Origin: Cytophagia bacterium
GTDB taxonomy: Bacteria > Bacteroidota > Bacteroidia > Cytophagales > Cyclobacteriaceae
Direction: 5' to 3'
Assembly: GCA_013373005.1 (NCBI GenBank)
Contig: JABXIP010000357.1
Span: 1-14,134 of the forward strand
Length of the DNA: 14,134 nt
In this document: piece by piece, positions 1-6,397 of the stretch
Numbering within the stretch: position 1 is the first letter of the stretch
How the letters are laid out: each line of letters begins with the position of its first letter
Position numbers and translations under genes: made by a program
Notes under the pieces: generated by a model
What the model was told of the DNA's origin: nothing
Database searches by the model: none
The model's input: only the letters and a program-made list of their open reading frames with translations

Positions 1-2114
1 AGGCCTATGAACACAAATCTCTTGGCTCCCTGACCAATGGCTCTGCTTTCAAAAACGCCCTGATCATTGGCTTGCTCGGCATATTCATAGCCGAAAATGT
101 TATTTCTTCCGAAGATGTTTGAAGCCGAGCAATACAGGATAATGTTCTGCTTGATAAGCACCGCAGCATTCAAACTGAAATCGTGATACTGTGGTGTTTG
201 GCTGTTCTGAAACCCTGGTTTGTTGGGATTATGAAATGGCCTCGGTGAAGCAAAGTTGTATGCTGCTCCCACCTGCGTCCTGATCGGATCGATCATGTGC
301 TTCAGCACGAATGAGAAATTATGCGCAGAAAGAAATGAAGGTGTCATTAACTGATCGAAGTTTTGATACTCTCTCTCAGAGTCAACGTAGGAGTAAGAAA
401 CCCAATAATCTGTGTTCTTGATACTCTTATTATCTCTCCAGAATACATCCAACCCTTTGGCGCTTCCATAACCATCGTTGTTATAATTGCTTGGGTCGAA
501 GTCCATTTGGTTTTCAAACTTCACCAGATCTTCATAATCCTTGTAATAGGTTTCAATCCTGAATATTCTGTCATTCTTTATTCGCTGATAATTAAGAATG
601 TAGTGTGTCGCTCTTTCCGGCTTCAAAGCGGGTTGAACTATGCTGTATTCATTCTGAGGAGCCTGAACAAACTGTCCGTAAGCCAGAGAAAACTGTCCTT
701 CATTGTTCAATTTGTAAGACATGGCCACTCGCGGGCTTAAAAAATGCTGATTCGTAATAGAAGTGTATTCGTGTCTCAGGCCAGTTCTGACCACAAACTT
801 GTTTGAAGCAAAGTAATCTGCCTCCACAAAGTTGCCGAAGGAGTTATCCTTAATACTAGACCCATATGGGCTGCTATCCTTACTCCATATATCTCTTTCG
901 TAATGTGTGTTGAACCATTCTGAACCCATATTCACCGCGAGCTTCTCGCTGGCATCCCATTGGAAAGTGAGCTTGGTGTGAATAGCCTGATCCAAATCAT
1001 CAATGTTCTGCTGATTGAAATCCAGATTGTTCTTATTTCTGGTGGAAGAAATTCCACCCTTCACTGTCCATTTTGAATTGAGAATGTCTTTGTAGCTGGC
1101 ATTGATGTAGAGATAGTTGTTGTTGATGCCTACTGTATCGGGCACATTCTGTTTGTTAATATTGTGCTGACGAATGATAAAAGCTGAATTATCTGAATTC
1201 ACATAAAGCTTCAGTAAGCCATTTTCACGTACCTGCTGTCTGAAAACCAGCTCAGACACATGGCCATTAGGCGCCTCATCCCAGTTGAAAAATTGCTTTA
1301 CCACATTTTGATATGGCCTTAGGTCGGTGTACTGAACCTTTCCAGAAATAGATGTTCTTTCCCATTTCTGAGTATAGGCAACATCTCCTCCAACCGACAT
1401 CAGTGAGATATCTGCCTGAGATTCTATGGGCATATCATTAGAGTTTAGAATCAGTGCCGAAGACAATGCCTGGCCATATTCTGCAGAATAGCCTCCAGTG
1501 CTAAACGATGTTCCTTTAAAAAGGAATGGACTAAAACGACCTCGGGTTGGCACATTTGGAGCCGTAGCACCAAAGGCATTTCTAACTTCGAGCCCATCAA
1601 TGAAAACTTTGGTTTCGTAGCCTTCTCCTCCACGCACGAAAAGTCTACCTGACTCGCCAACAGTGGCTGTTCCTGGCAAAGTATTGATGGCACCCATAAT
1701 ATCTCCTACAGCACTAGCGGTCGTGGCAATATCCAGAGGCTTTAAAACGGTGTTCTTTTTTACATCGCCAGCCTCATAAGAACCAGCAGTAATGGTTACT
1801 CCATCTACCTTATTGATCTCTTCTTCCAGCTGAAGTTCCATCGTAATTAACTTGCCTTCTACTGCAATAGATTTCTCTAAAGTCTTGAACCCGATAAAGC
1901 TGACCACGAGTATCTGCTTTCCTTCTTCGTAAGTCTCGAAAGAGAAAGTACCGTCTTCCAAACTTACAGCACCATCGAAGGTATCTTTGAGATAGACATT
2001 GGCTCCGGGGATGGTCTGACCTTGACCATCCCTAACCACGCCTTTGATTTGAGTTTGTGCGAATGCCTGTGCTGACAAAACAAGCATTAGAAATAAGTTG
2101 ATGAGTTTTTGCAT
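1..2114 (-). CDS. TonB-dependent outer-membrane receptor, C-terminus cut by window edge
   Basis: The frame reads open for 704 codons from the ATG at 2114 to the left edge. Residues 1-19 form a signal peptide ending AFA before Q20. Residues 22-95 form a carboxypeptidase-regulatory-like beta domain (IKGVVRDGQGQTIPGANVYL). Residues about 115-225 form the plug, with LFVRGGEGYETKVFIDGLEV near 158-177. The rest is alternating, aromatic-rich barrel sequence. The last visible residues, GAKRFVFIG, resemble the usual final strand, so probably only a few residues lie outside. The family imports ligands across the outer membrane using TonB energy. No SusD partner lies on the visible side, so a glycan-specific role is not supported. 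The ligand is unknown; a siderophore, peptide or vitamin are all possible. No Shine-Dalgarno precedes the start. Upstream lies the repeat-rich spacer shared with the divergent ATPase gene. Confidence 0.93.
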   Translation of the reverse strand, partial: MQKLINLFLMLVLSAQAFAQTQIKGVVRDGQGQTIPGANVYLKDTFDGAVSLEDGTFSFETYEEGKQILVVSFIGFKTLEKSIAVEGKLITMELQLEEEINKVDGVTITAGSYEAGDVKKNTVLKPLDIATTASAVGDIMGAINTLPGTATVGESGRLFVRGGEGYETKVFIDGLEVRNAFGATAPNVPTRGRFSPFLFKGTSFSTGGYSAEYGQALSSALILNSNDMPIESQADISLMSVGGDVAYTQKWERTSISGKVQYTDLRPYQNVVKQFFNWDEAPNGHVSELVFRQQVRENGLLKLYVNSDNSAFIIRQHNINKQNVPDTVGINNNYLYINASYKDILNSKWTVKGGISSTRNKNNLDFNQQNIDDLDQAIHTKLTFQWDASEKLAVNMGSEWFNTHYERDIWSKDSSPYGSSIKDNSFGNFVEADYFASNKFVVRTGLRHEYTSITNQHFLSPRVAMSYKLNNEGQFSLAYGQFVQAPQNEYSIVQPALKPERATHYILNYQRIKNDRIFRIETYYKDYEDLVKFENQMDFDPSNYNNDGYGSAKGLDVFWRDNKSIKNTDYWVSYSYVDSEREYQNFDQLMTPSFLSAHNFSFVLKHMIDPIRTQVGAAYNFASPRPFHNPNKPGFQNSQTPQYHDFSLNAAVLIKQNIILYCSASNIFGRNNIFGYEYAEQANDQGVFESRAIGQGAKRFVFIG

Positions 2115-2213
2115 GACCGTTGGGCTTTTGATAAACCAAAGGTGATGCGAGCTCAGGCCTTTATTAAATAAGTCTTACCGAACTGTAGAATTAGGGAGAT
2201 GAGTTGTAGGGTT

Positions 2214-2292
2214 CAACATGTATAGAAAGCATATCAAAACTATACACGTCACTGACGACATGTATAGAAATTGCGATTTTCTATACATGTTG
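2214..2292. repeat. Four alternating copies of a palindromic unit (ACATGTATAG core)
   Basis: Copy 1, CAACATGTATAGAAA, lies at 2214-2228 in plus orientation. Copy 2 is degenerate and inverted at 2240-2249 (CTATACACGT). Copy 3, ACATGTATAGAAA, is at 2258-2270. Copy 4 is its exact inverse at 2278-2290, extending to 2292 as the 15-bp inverse of copy 1. Copies 3 and 4 form a perfect 13-bp stem with a 7-base loop; copies 1 and 2 form a weaker 10-bp stem with one mismatch. No T-run follows, so this is not an intrinsic terminator. It sits between the divergent receptor and ATPase genes, 100-180 bp from each start. An operator for a dimeric regulator or a DNA-processing site would both fit; function is inference. 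Confidence 0.85.
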
Positions 2293-2311
2293 AGCTCAAA
2301 TCGACTCAAAA

Positions 2312-2384
2312 TCCAAAATTATTATGTTTATTTTGGATTCAATTCCAAAATGGTTATGTTTATTTTGGATTCAATTCCAAAATG
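2312..2384. repeat. 32-bp tandem duplication with internal inverted repeats, upstream of and touching the ATPase start
   Basis: Bases 2322-2352 recur exactly at 2354-2384, a period of 32 bp. A partial third unit lies to the left: 2312-2319 matches 2344-2351. Each unit contains ATTTTGGA, TTCAAT, TCCAAAAT, a perfect 8-bp inverted repeat (2330-2351 and 2362-2383). The second copy ends in the first ATG of the ATPase gene. The duplication lies in the untranslated leader if translation begins at 2382. The units may be regulator binding sites or a slippage-prone expression switch; this is inference. Confidence 0.9.
2332..2362 (+). promoter_or_regulatory. Possible Bacteroidota-type promoter formed across the duplicated units
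   Basis: TTTG at 2332-2335 is followed after 19 bases by TATGTTTA at 2355-2362. This is one mismatch from the Bacteroidota minus-7 consensus TAnnTTTG and has the expected 19-21 base spacing. Transcription would begin around 2368, a few bases before the ATG at 2382. The minus-33 part lies in the first repeat copy and the minus-7 part in the second, so repeat number would affect the promoter. The match is imperfect and the call tentative. Confidence 0.25.
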
Positions 2385-3521
2385 ATGATAAATCGATATC
2401 AATTAACCTTTGCTAAAGAACGCCTTTTTCAAGGAAAGGCCCTTATTGTTTACGGCCCTAGACAAGTTGGGAAAACGACCTTTGTAGAATTACTTCTGGA
2501 AAACATACCAAACCAGAAAGTTCTATCATTAAATGGAGACGATTCTGACACAAGGGAACTTCTTTCAAAGCCAAACATCACATTGTTACAATCTATTCTT
2601 GGTGACAGTACGTTACTATTCATTGATGAAGCGCAAAGAATTGAGAATATCGGTGTTCTAATAAAGATCATCGTTGACCGAATTAAAAATGTGCAGGTAA
2701 TAGCTACAGGTTCATCCTCATTCGAACTGGCCAGTCATATCAACGAACCCCTGACTGGCAGAAAATATGAAATGCTACTACTCCCCTTTTCATTTCAGGA
2801 GTTAGTAAGCAATAGTGACTTGATAACGGAAAAGAGAAGATTGAACGAGAGGCTAATTTTTGGTTCATACCCAGAAATTGTAACAAAACCAGCCAAATCT
2901 GAAGAGCACTTAAAGCTACTCACTGACAGCTATCTTTATAAAGACATCTTCACACTGGATAGTGTTAACAAGCCTCAATTATTACAGAAAATTGTAAAAG
3001 CTCTTGCGCTGCAAGTAGGGAGTGAAGTAAATATTAATGAATTAGCTCAGCTGGTTAAAGCTGATAATAAAACGGTAGAAAAATACATTTCCCTCCTAGA
3101 AATGGCTTTTGTTATTTTCACATTACCTGCATTTAGCAGAAACGTACGAAACGAAATTAAAAAGGGTAGAAAAATATACTTCTATGATAATGGGGTTCTA
3201 AACTCCGTGATTGGCAATATGGCTCCCATTCAGAAACGAACTGATATTGGGGCGCTTTGGGAAAATTACTTAATAAGCGAAAGGGTTAAGAGGCAATATC
3301 AACTTCAAATCTCAAGTCAAAACTACTTTTGGAGAACTACCCAACAACAAGAAGTAGACTTCATAGAGGAGAAGGGCTCGGAAATGAAGGCATTTGAATT
3401 CAAGTGGAATCCTAAATCGAAAGGTAAAATTCCCGCCACATTCACCAAAAATTATCCATCAGCCGAACCAGCTTTAATCAGCACCGATAACTATTACGAG
3501 TTCTTACTCCATCAGTATTAA
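2382..3521 (+). CDS. AAA-family ATPase with DUF4143 / nuclease-like C-terminal domain
   Basis: The 379-residue protein begins MMINRYQLTF. It has Walker A GPRQVGKT at 25-32, Walker B LLFIDEAQ at 78-85 and a sensor-like VIATGSSS at 106-113. PLTGRKYEMLLLPFSFQEL (123-141) and FGSYPEIV (160-167) are typical of the family. The DUF4143 part has a winged-helix-like stretch around 198-250 and a C-terminal region with EVDFIEE (324-330) then FEFKW (338-342), resembling the D...ExK core of PD-(D/E)xK nucleases. The frame extends back to a TTG at 2271, but that stretch is translated repeat DNA, so the ATG at 2382 (or 2385) is preferred. Substrate and role are unknown for most such ATPases. Three sampled 60-base lines are 30-37% GC against 48% in one sampled fumarase line, which hints at a separate origin. 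The stop overlaps the response-regulator stop by four bases. Confidence 0.9.
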   Translation: MMINRYQLTFAKERLFQGKALIVYGPRQVGKTTFVELLLENIPNQKVLSLNGDDSDTRELLSKPNITLLQSILGDSTLLFIDEAQRIENIGVLIKIIVDRIKNVQVIATGSSSFELASHINEPLTGRKYEMLLLPFSFQELVSNSDLITEKRRLNERLIFGSYPEIVTKPAKSEEHLKLLTDSYLYKDIFTLDSVNKPQLLQKIVKALALQVGSEVNINELAQLVKADNKTVEKYISLLEMAFVIFTLPAFSRNVRNEIKKGRKIYFYDNGVLNSVIGNMAPIQKRTDIGALWENYLISERVKRQYQLQISSQNYFWRTTQQQEVDFIEEKGSEMKAFEFKWNPKSKGKIPATFTKNYPSAEPALISTDNYYEFLLHQY

Positions 3522-4258
3522 TACCTCAAAACCTCTTTCAAGCGACTATGGCCGCTTCGGCTCACAGGTAGTTGCTGGCCGTTTTTGAGGTAGAGAATGT
3601 AAGAGTCCTTCTCGTAAAGTTCCAACTTTTCAATATGCTTTACATTGACAATATGAGAGCGGTGTATACGAACAAAGTCACCATCGGGTAAGCCATTTTC
3701 AAGGGCCTTCATTCTCATAAGCTTCAAAAACTTGCCTTGATCTGAGTGGATGGCCACATAGTCATCTTGTGCTTCAAAGTGATGGATTTGCATCAGTGAT
3801 AGAATCTGGATCTTATTACCCGTCTTCACTACGATCCTGTCTAGGCTTTCCTGCTCGGCACGAGCTTCTTTAAGGTTACTGAGTTCCTTTTGATTATGCT
3901 CCTGCTGACCCACCTTGGCAATAGCTTTCTTTACCGCCTCCTCAAAACGAGCTTCTGAATAAGGCTTCAAAAGATAATCAGTGGCATTGAGCTCAAAAGC
4001 CTTGATGGCATATTGGTCGAAAGCCGTACTGAAAATGACCACCGGAGGGTTTTCAATCAACTCCAGCATTTCGAAGCCTGTAATCTTAGGCATCTGAATG
4101 TCGAGGAATACTAAATCAGGATTATAATGCTGAATTGCTTTTAGGCCCTCAAATCCGTCAGAACATTCTGCAATCACCTCAACCTGATCGAACTTTTTGA
4201 GATACGCTTTTATTAGCTCCCTTGCCAGATTTTCGTCATCTATAATGATTGCTTTCAT
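3518..4258 (-). CDS. LytTR-family response regulator
   Basis: The 246-residue protein has a receiver domain at 1-120 with acidic pair D8/D9, phospho-acceptor D53 in VFLDIQMP, S77/T78 and K98 in DYLLKPY. A linker at about 120-137 is followed by a LytTR DNA-binding domain at 138-244 (HHFEAQDDYVAIHS and FVRIHRSHIVNVKHI). Phosphorylated proteins of this class bind pairs of 9-bp direct repeats about one further helical turn apart. The start overlaps the kinase stop as ATGA, so the two are translationally coupled and this is the kinase's partner. The paired repeats at 6244-6273 upstream of the LiaF-like gene are a candidate target. The stop shares TTAA with the convergent ATPase gene and no terminator is visible between them. 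Confidence 0.96.
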   Translation of the reverse strand: MKAIIIDDENLARELIKAYLKKFDQVEVIAECSDGFEGLKAIQHYNPDLVFLDIQMPKITGFEMLELIENPPVVIFSTAFDQYAIKAFELNATDYLLKPYSEARFEEAVKKAIAKVGQQEHNQKELSNLKEARAEQESLDRIVVKTGNKIQILSLMQIHHFEAQDDYVAIHSDQGKFLKLMRMKALENGLPDGDFVRIHRSHIVNVKHIEKLELYEKDSYILYLKNGQQLPVSRSGHSRLKEVLRY

Positions 4259-5310
4259 GCTTCAGTTTCTATTTGTGGAATGTCTAGCCTAACAGTAAAA
4301 ATACGATCTGTTTTTTGCACTTCAACTAATTGACTCACTCCATAAATAAGAGTAAGCCTTTCACGCACATTCTTCAACCCAATGCCTTTACCTTTTCTGG
4401 AAACCGCATTCGGGTCGAATTCATTATTCACTTCAATCTTTAGCAGGTTTGCTTCCTTCCAGGCTTTCAGCTGAATAGTAATTTCTCCGAGGCTCTCGTA
4501 AATGCCATGCTTAATGGCATTTTCAAAAAGTGGTTGAAGAATAAGATTGGGCAACTTCATACCTCTAACTTCATCCAAAATCTCTTTTTCCACCTTCAGC
4601 CTTTCGCCAAACCTCACCCTTTCAATATCAAGGTAAAGCATAATATTATTGATTTCATCTTCCACAGTATTCATCTGGTCGTTCTCCTTGCCAAGAGAAT
4701 AGCGAAGAAAATCAGAAAGCTTTACCACCATTTCGCGAGCTCGATCTGGTGCAATAATGGTTAGCGATGATATGGAATTAAGGCTATTGAAAATGAAATG
4801 TGGATTAATCTGAGACTTGAGCATTTCCAGCTCAGAGCTTTTGAGCATGGTTTCAAGCTGTGCCTGCCTTTGCGACTTGGTGTTCAAATCATCATAGTAT
4901 AGAATCAGGTAATAAATCAGTACTACAATGGCATAATAAAGAACCCCCAAAGCACCTCGAAGAGGAAATGAGTCCGTAAGGAATTCATCGTAAAATTCTT
5001 CTTCTACTAAAGGCGTTACTATTAGTTTGAAAAGGAAAACCCCAACCAAAATGGAAATGGCAGCAGCGGCCAAATGGCTGATGACCTGATTCGCCATTTG
5101 AGATTTATCGAAAGTGCTGTAACGCACATTGAACCAATAAGCCAAACCAAGCCCCATGAAAAGAGCATTGAAAACCAGCGAATCAATCAGCGCGGTTTGC
5201 CAGGTAAGTCCATAGAAATTATACAAGGCAAAGCCAAAAATGGCTGCAATCAACACCCAGGTTATGAGATAAGGAATGAAGTTCTTATTCTTTAGAAAAG
5301 GATGCTGCAT
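4255..5310 (-). CDS. LytS/YehU-type sensor histidine kinase
   Basis: The 351-residue inner-membrane kinase has four hydrophobic segments at about 13-33, 41-62, 77-100 and 119-138 and no large external sensor domain. A His_kinase domain follows: LEMLKSQINPHFIFNSLNSI with phospho-acceptor H171, then the ATPase part with N-box LPNLILQPLFENAIKHG and GKGIGLKNVRERL. This layout is normal for Bacteroidota kinases that pair with LytTR regulators. The regulator gene overlaps by 4 bp. The start codon directly follows a hairpin and a run of seven T, with no room for a Shine-Dalgarno, so expression may be controlled there. Lacking an obvious sensor domain, it may depend on a membrane partner; the upstream LiaF-like protein is the natural candidate (inference). 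Confidence 0.96.
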   Translation of the reverse strand: MQHPFLKNKNFIPYLITWVLIAAIFGFALYNFYGLTWQTALIDSLVFNALFMGLGLAYWFNVRYSTFDKSQMANQVISHLAAAAISILVGVFLFKLIVTPLVEEEFYDEFLTDSFPLRGALGVLYYAIVVLIYYLILYYDDLNTKSQRQAQLETMLKSSELEMLKSQINPHFIFNSLNSISSLTIIAPDRAREMVVKLSDFLRYSLGKENDQMNTVEDEINNIMLYLDIERVRFGERLKVEKEILDEVRGMKLPNLILQPLFENAIKHGIYESLGEITIQLKAWKEANLLKIEVNNEFDPNAVSRKGKGIGLKNVRERLTLIYGVSQLVEVQKTDRIFTVRLDIPQIETEA

Positions 5311-5331
5311 AAAAAAACCGCCCGAAGGCGG
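5311..5331 (-). terminator. Terminator-like hairpin with UUCG loop and U7, abutting the kinase start codon
   Basis: On the minus strand CCGCC, loop TTCG, GGCGG is followed by seven T, then the kinase ATG at 5310. The stem is five G-C/C-G pairs closed by a very stable tetraloop. In form it is an intrinsic terminator, but it lies before the gene, after a stronger terminator at 5363-5388. It may act as a second stop for the LiaF-like transcript, as an attenuator, or as a 5' stabilising hairpin if transcription starts just upstream. Confidence 0.7.
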
Positions 5332-5362
5332 AATTTAGTAAAATTTAGAAACCTGTTTCATT

Positions 5363-5388
5363 AAAAAAGCCTCTCCATTTGGAGAGGC
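5363..5388 (-). terminator. Intrinsic terminator after the LiaF-like gene
   Basis: On the minus strand GCCTCTCC, loop AAAT, GGAGAGGC forms a perfect 8-bp stem followed by six T. It begins six bases past the stop codon of the LiaF-like gene at 5394. A T-rich run on the other side (5389-5400) could let it act on the plus strand too, but no plus-strand gene reads into it. Confidence 0.88.
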
Positions 5389-5393
5389 CTTCT

Positions 5394-6107
5394 TTATTTT
5401 ACACTTCCACCGCCAAAGAGGACCAACCCTTGGACGATGAGTTCTTTACCGTTATTGGCTTCATTTTCTGCGATCATCTTTCTTTCGTCAGAGAATCCGC
5501 CAAATATCGCGGTAACCTTTACTTTCACGTTCATATCAGAAGGTACGCGAATATCGCAACCGCCAAATAGAATAAATACATCCAAAACATTCGTGCCGTG
5601 GTTAAGATCTGCGTTCATTAAGTTTAAATCTGTTCCTCCAAAAATTGAAGTGAGTTTGCCGCCTTTGAATTGCTTTGAGGTGACCATTCTCTCTGCTCCT
5701 CCGAATACGGCCAGTTCATCAACGAAGTCGAGATCTCCTCCGTCAATATTTTTTTTTTCGTAATCTCTGCTATGATTGGCTTTCTTAAGAATTAGAGAGG
5801 CTCCAATGACAACAAATACAAGTGGCCAAAGTCTGAAAATGTCTCTAAAGTCAAAATCCCACCAGTAGTATTCCGCCATTTCATCGAGTAGAAAAACTCC
5901 ACCGATAATGATGAGGGTGATTCCAAATCCTACCTTCTCTCGAACAGTAGCAATGAAAATACCAATCACAATCATAAATGTGTGCCATCTGAAAAGATAG
6001 CTTGGAAGACGAAAGTCGAACACATGAAGATTGTCTAGCGTAAGTACCGCTCCTATTATCAAGAAGAGAGCACCGATGATAACACGTCTATTCATTTGAG
6101 AATCCAT
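5394..6107 (-). CDS. LiaF-like membrane protein (LiaI/LiaF-type transmembrane region plus LiaF C-terminal domain)
   Basis: The 237-residue protein has about four membrane helices in residues 8-108 (VIIGALFLIIGAVL, FMIVIGIFIAT, FGITLIIIGGVFLL, WPLVFVVIGASLIL). A charged linker at 109-125 leads to a C-terminal beta-rich domain with repeated FGG turns (AVFGGAERMV, SIFGGTDLNL, ILFGGCDIRV, AIFGGFSDER, VLFGGGSVK). This matches the cell-wall-active-antibiotic-response/LiaF fold. In Firmicutes LiaF holds the kinase LiaS inactive until envelope stress. Here it precedes a LytS-type kinase and LytTR regulator on the same strand, so a similar inhibitory partnership is likely but unproven. A second in-frame ATG lies at residue 5 (6095). 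A run of ten A encodes EKKN (117-120) in the linker, where one extra A would give a stop two codons later. Its own terminator follows the stop. Confidence 0.85.
   Translation of the reverse strand: MDSQMNRRVIIGALFLIIGAVLTLDNLHVFDFRLPSYLFRWHTFMIVIGIFIATVREKVGFGITLIIIGGVFLLDEMAEYYWWDFDFRDIFRLWPLVFVVIGASLILKKANHSRDYEKKNIDGGDLDFVDELAVFGGAERMVTSKQFKGGKLTSIFGGTDLNLMNADLNHGTNVLDVFILFGGCDIRVPSDMNVKVKVTAIFGGFSDERKMIAENEANNGKELIVQGLVLFGGGSVK
5749..5758 (-). repeat. Ten-base A tract inside the LiaF-like coding sequence
   Basis: On the coding (minus) strand ten consecutive A encode the EKKN part of the linker between the membrane helices and the FGG domain. Insertion of one A changes the reading to EKKKY and then TGA. 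Loss of one A also shifts frame. Long A tracts are known sites of polymerase slippage. Whether slippage occurs here, or matters, is inference. Confidence 0.95.
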
Positions 6108-6204
6108 GATTTGAGTTTTTACGTTGTTGCTATTTTGAGTTTTAACCCTTGGGCTTCAGGCGACCAAACCTTTGTCCAAATCGTTGTTTTTGTTTTTGAC
6201 TACT

Positions 6205-6212
6205 CAAATGTA
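6205..6212 (-). promoter_or_regulatory. Candidate minus-7 element for the LiaF-like gene
   Basis: The minus strand reads TACATTTG, an exact TAnnTTTG match, about 97 bases before the ATG at 6107. No TTTG is seen 19-21 bases further upstream, so the promoter would be incomplete and might need an activator. The paired repeats at 6244-6273 lie in a suitable upstream position. Confidence 0.4.
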
Positions 6213-6243
6213 CGGGGACAAGGGCTCTCGCGGAGTAGAGAAT

Positions 6244-6273
6244 TCGGTAAACGAACGCCTCCTCTCGGTAAAC
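6244..6273 (-). promoter_or_regulatory. Paired 9-bp direct repeats with 12-bp spacer, possible LytTR operator
   Basis: The minus strand has GTTTACCGA at 6273-6265 and again at 6252-6244, separated by 12 bases, so the sites are 21 bp or two helical turns apart. A degenerate copy (TCGGTGAA on plus) lies at 6316-6323. Two short direct repeats with about a 12-bp spacer is the layout bound by LytTR regulators such as PlnC and ComE. The sequence itself does not match their consensus. The pair lies 31 bp upstream of the TACATTTG element, as expected for an activator. Confidence 0.4.
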
Positions 6274-6337
6274 ATCAGAACGGTTCGACTAAAAATTTAG
6301 AAGAATGAAGGCTACTCGGTGAATTAGGCCAATTTCA

Positions 6338-6369
6338 TTTCAATAACAGTCTTTCAATGCCTAATTTTG
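6338..6369 (+). promoter_or_regulatory. Bacteroidota-type promoter of the fumarase gene
   Basis: TAATTTTG at 6362-6369 is an exact TAnnTTTG minus-7 match. TTTC at 6338-6341, one mismatch from TTTG, lies 20 bases before it. Transcription would start near 6375, leaving a leader of about 20 bases. No Shine-Dalgarno is seen before the ATG at 6398. Confidence 0.5.
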
Positions 6370-6397
6370 GCTTCCTCTGAAAAACGTACAGATCACG

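Noticed and set aside
363..740. An open plus-strand frame of about 125 codons
   Set aside because: It runs antisense within the TonB-dependent receptor gene, whose frame has clear signal peptide, plug and barrel features; the plus-strand translation shows no domain.
1..2114. A SusC-type glycan importer
   Set aside because: No SusD gene is present on the upstream side and the visible length and plug do not show the typical SusC features; the downstream side is outside the window, so only a generic receptor call is supported.
2258..2290. An intrinsic terminator for the receptor or ATPase gene
   Set aside because: The stem is AT-rich, lies upstream of both divergent genes, and no T-run follows on either strand.
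2271..2381. An N-terminal extension of the ATPase from a TTG codon at 2271
   Set aside because: The 37 extra residues are translated hairpin and tandem-repeat DNA, give a low-complexity sequence unlike the family, and the family normally begins a few residues before the strand leading to Walker A, as it does from 2382.
2312..2384. A minimal CRISPR array
   Set aside because: There are only two full copies, they are contiguous with no spacer, and no cas gene is nearby.
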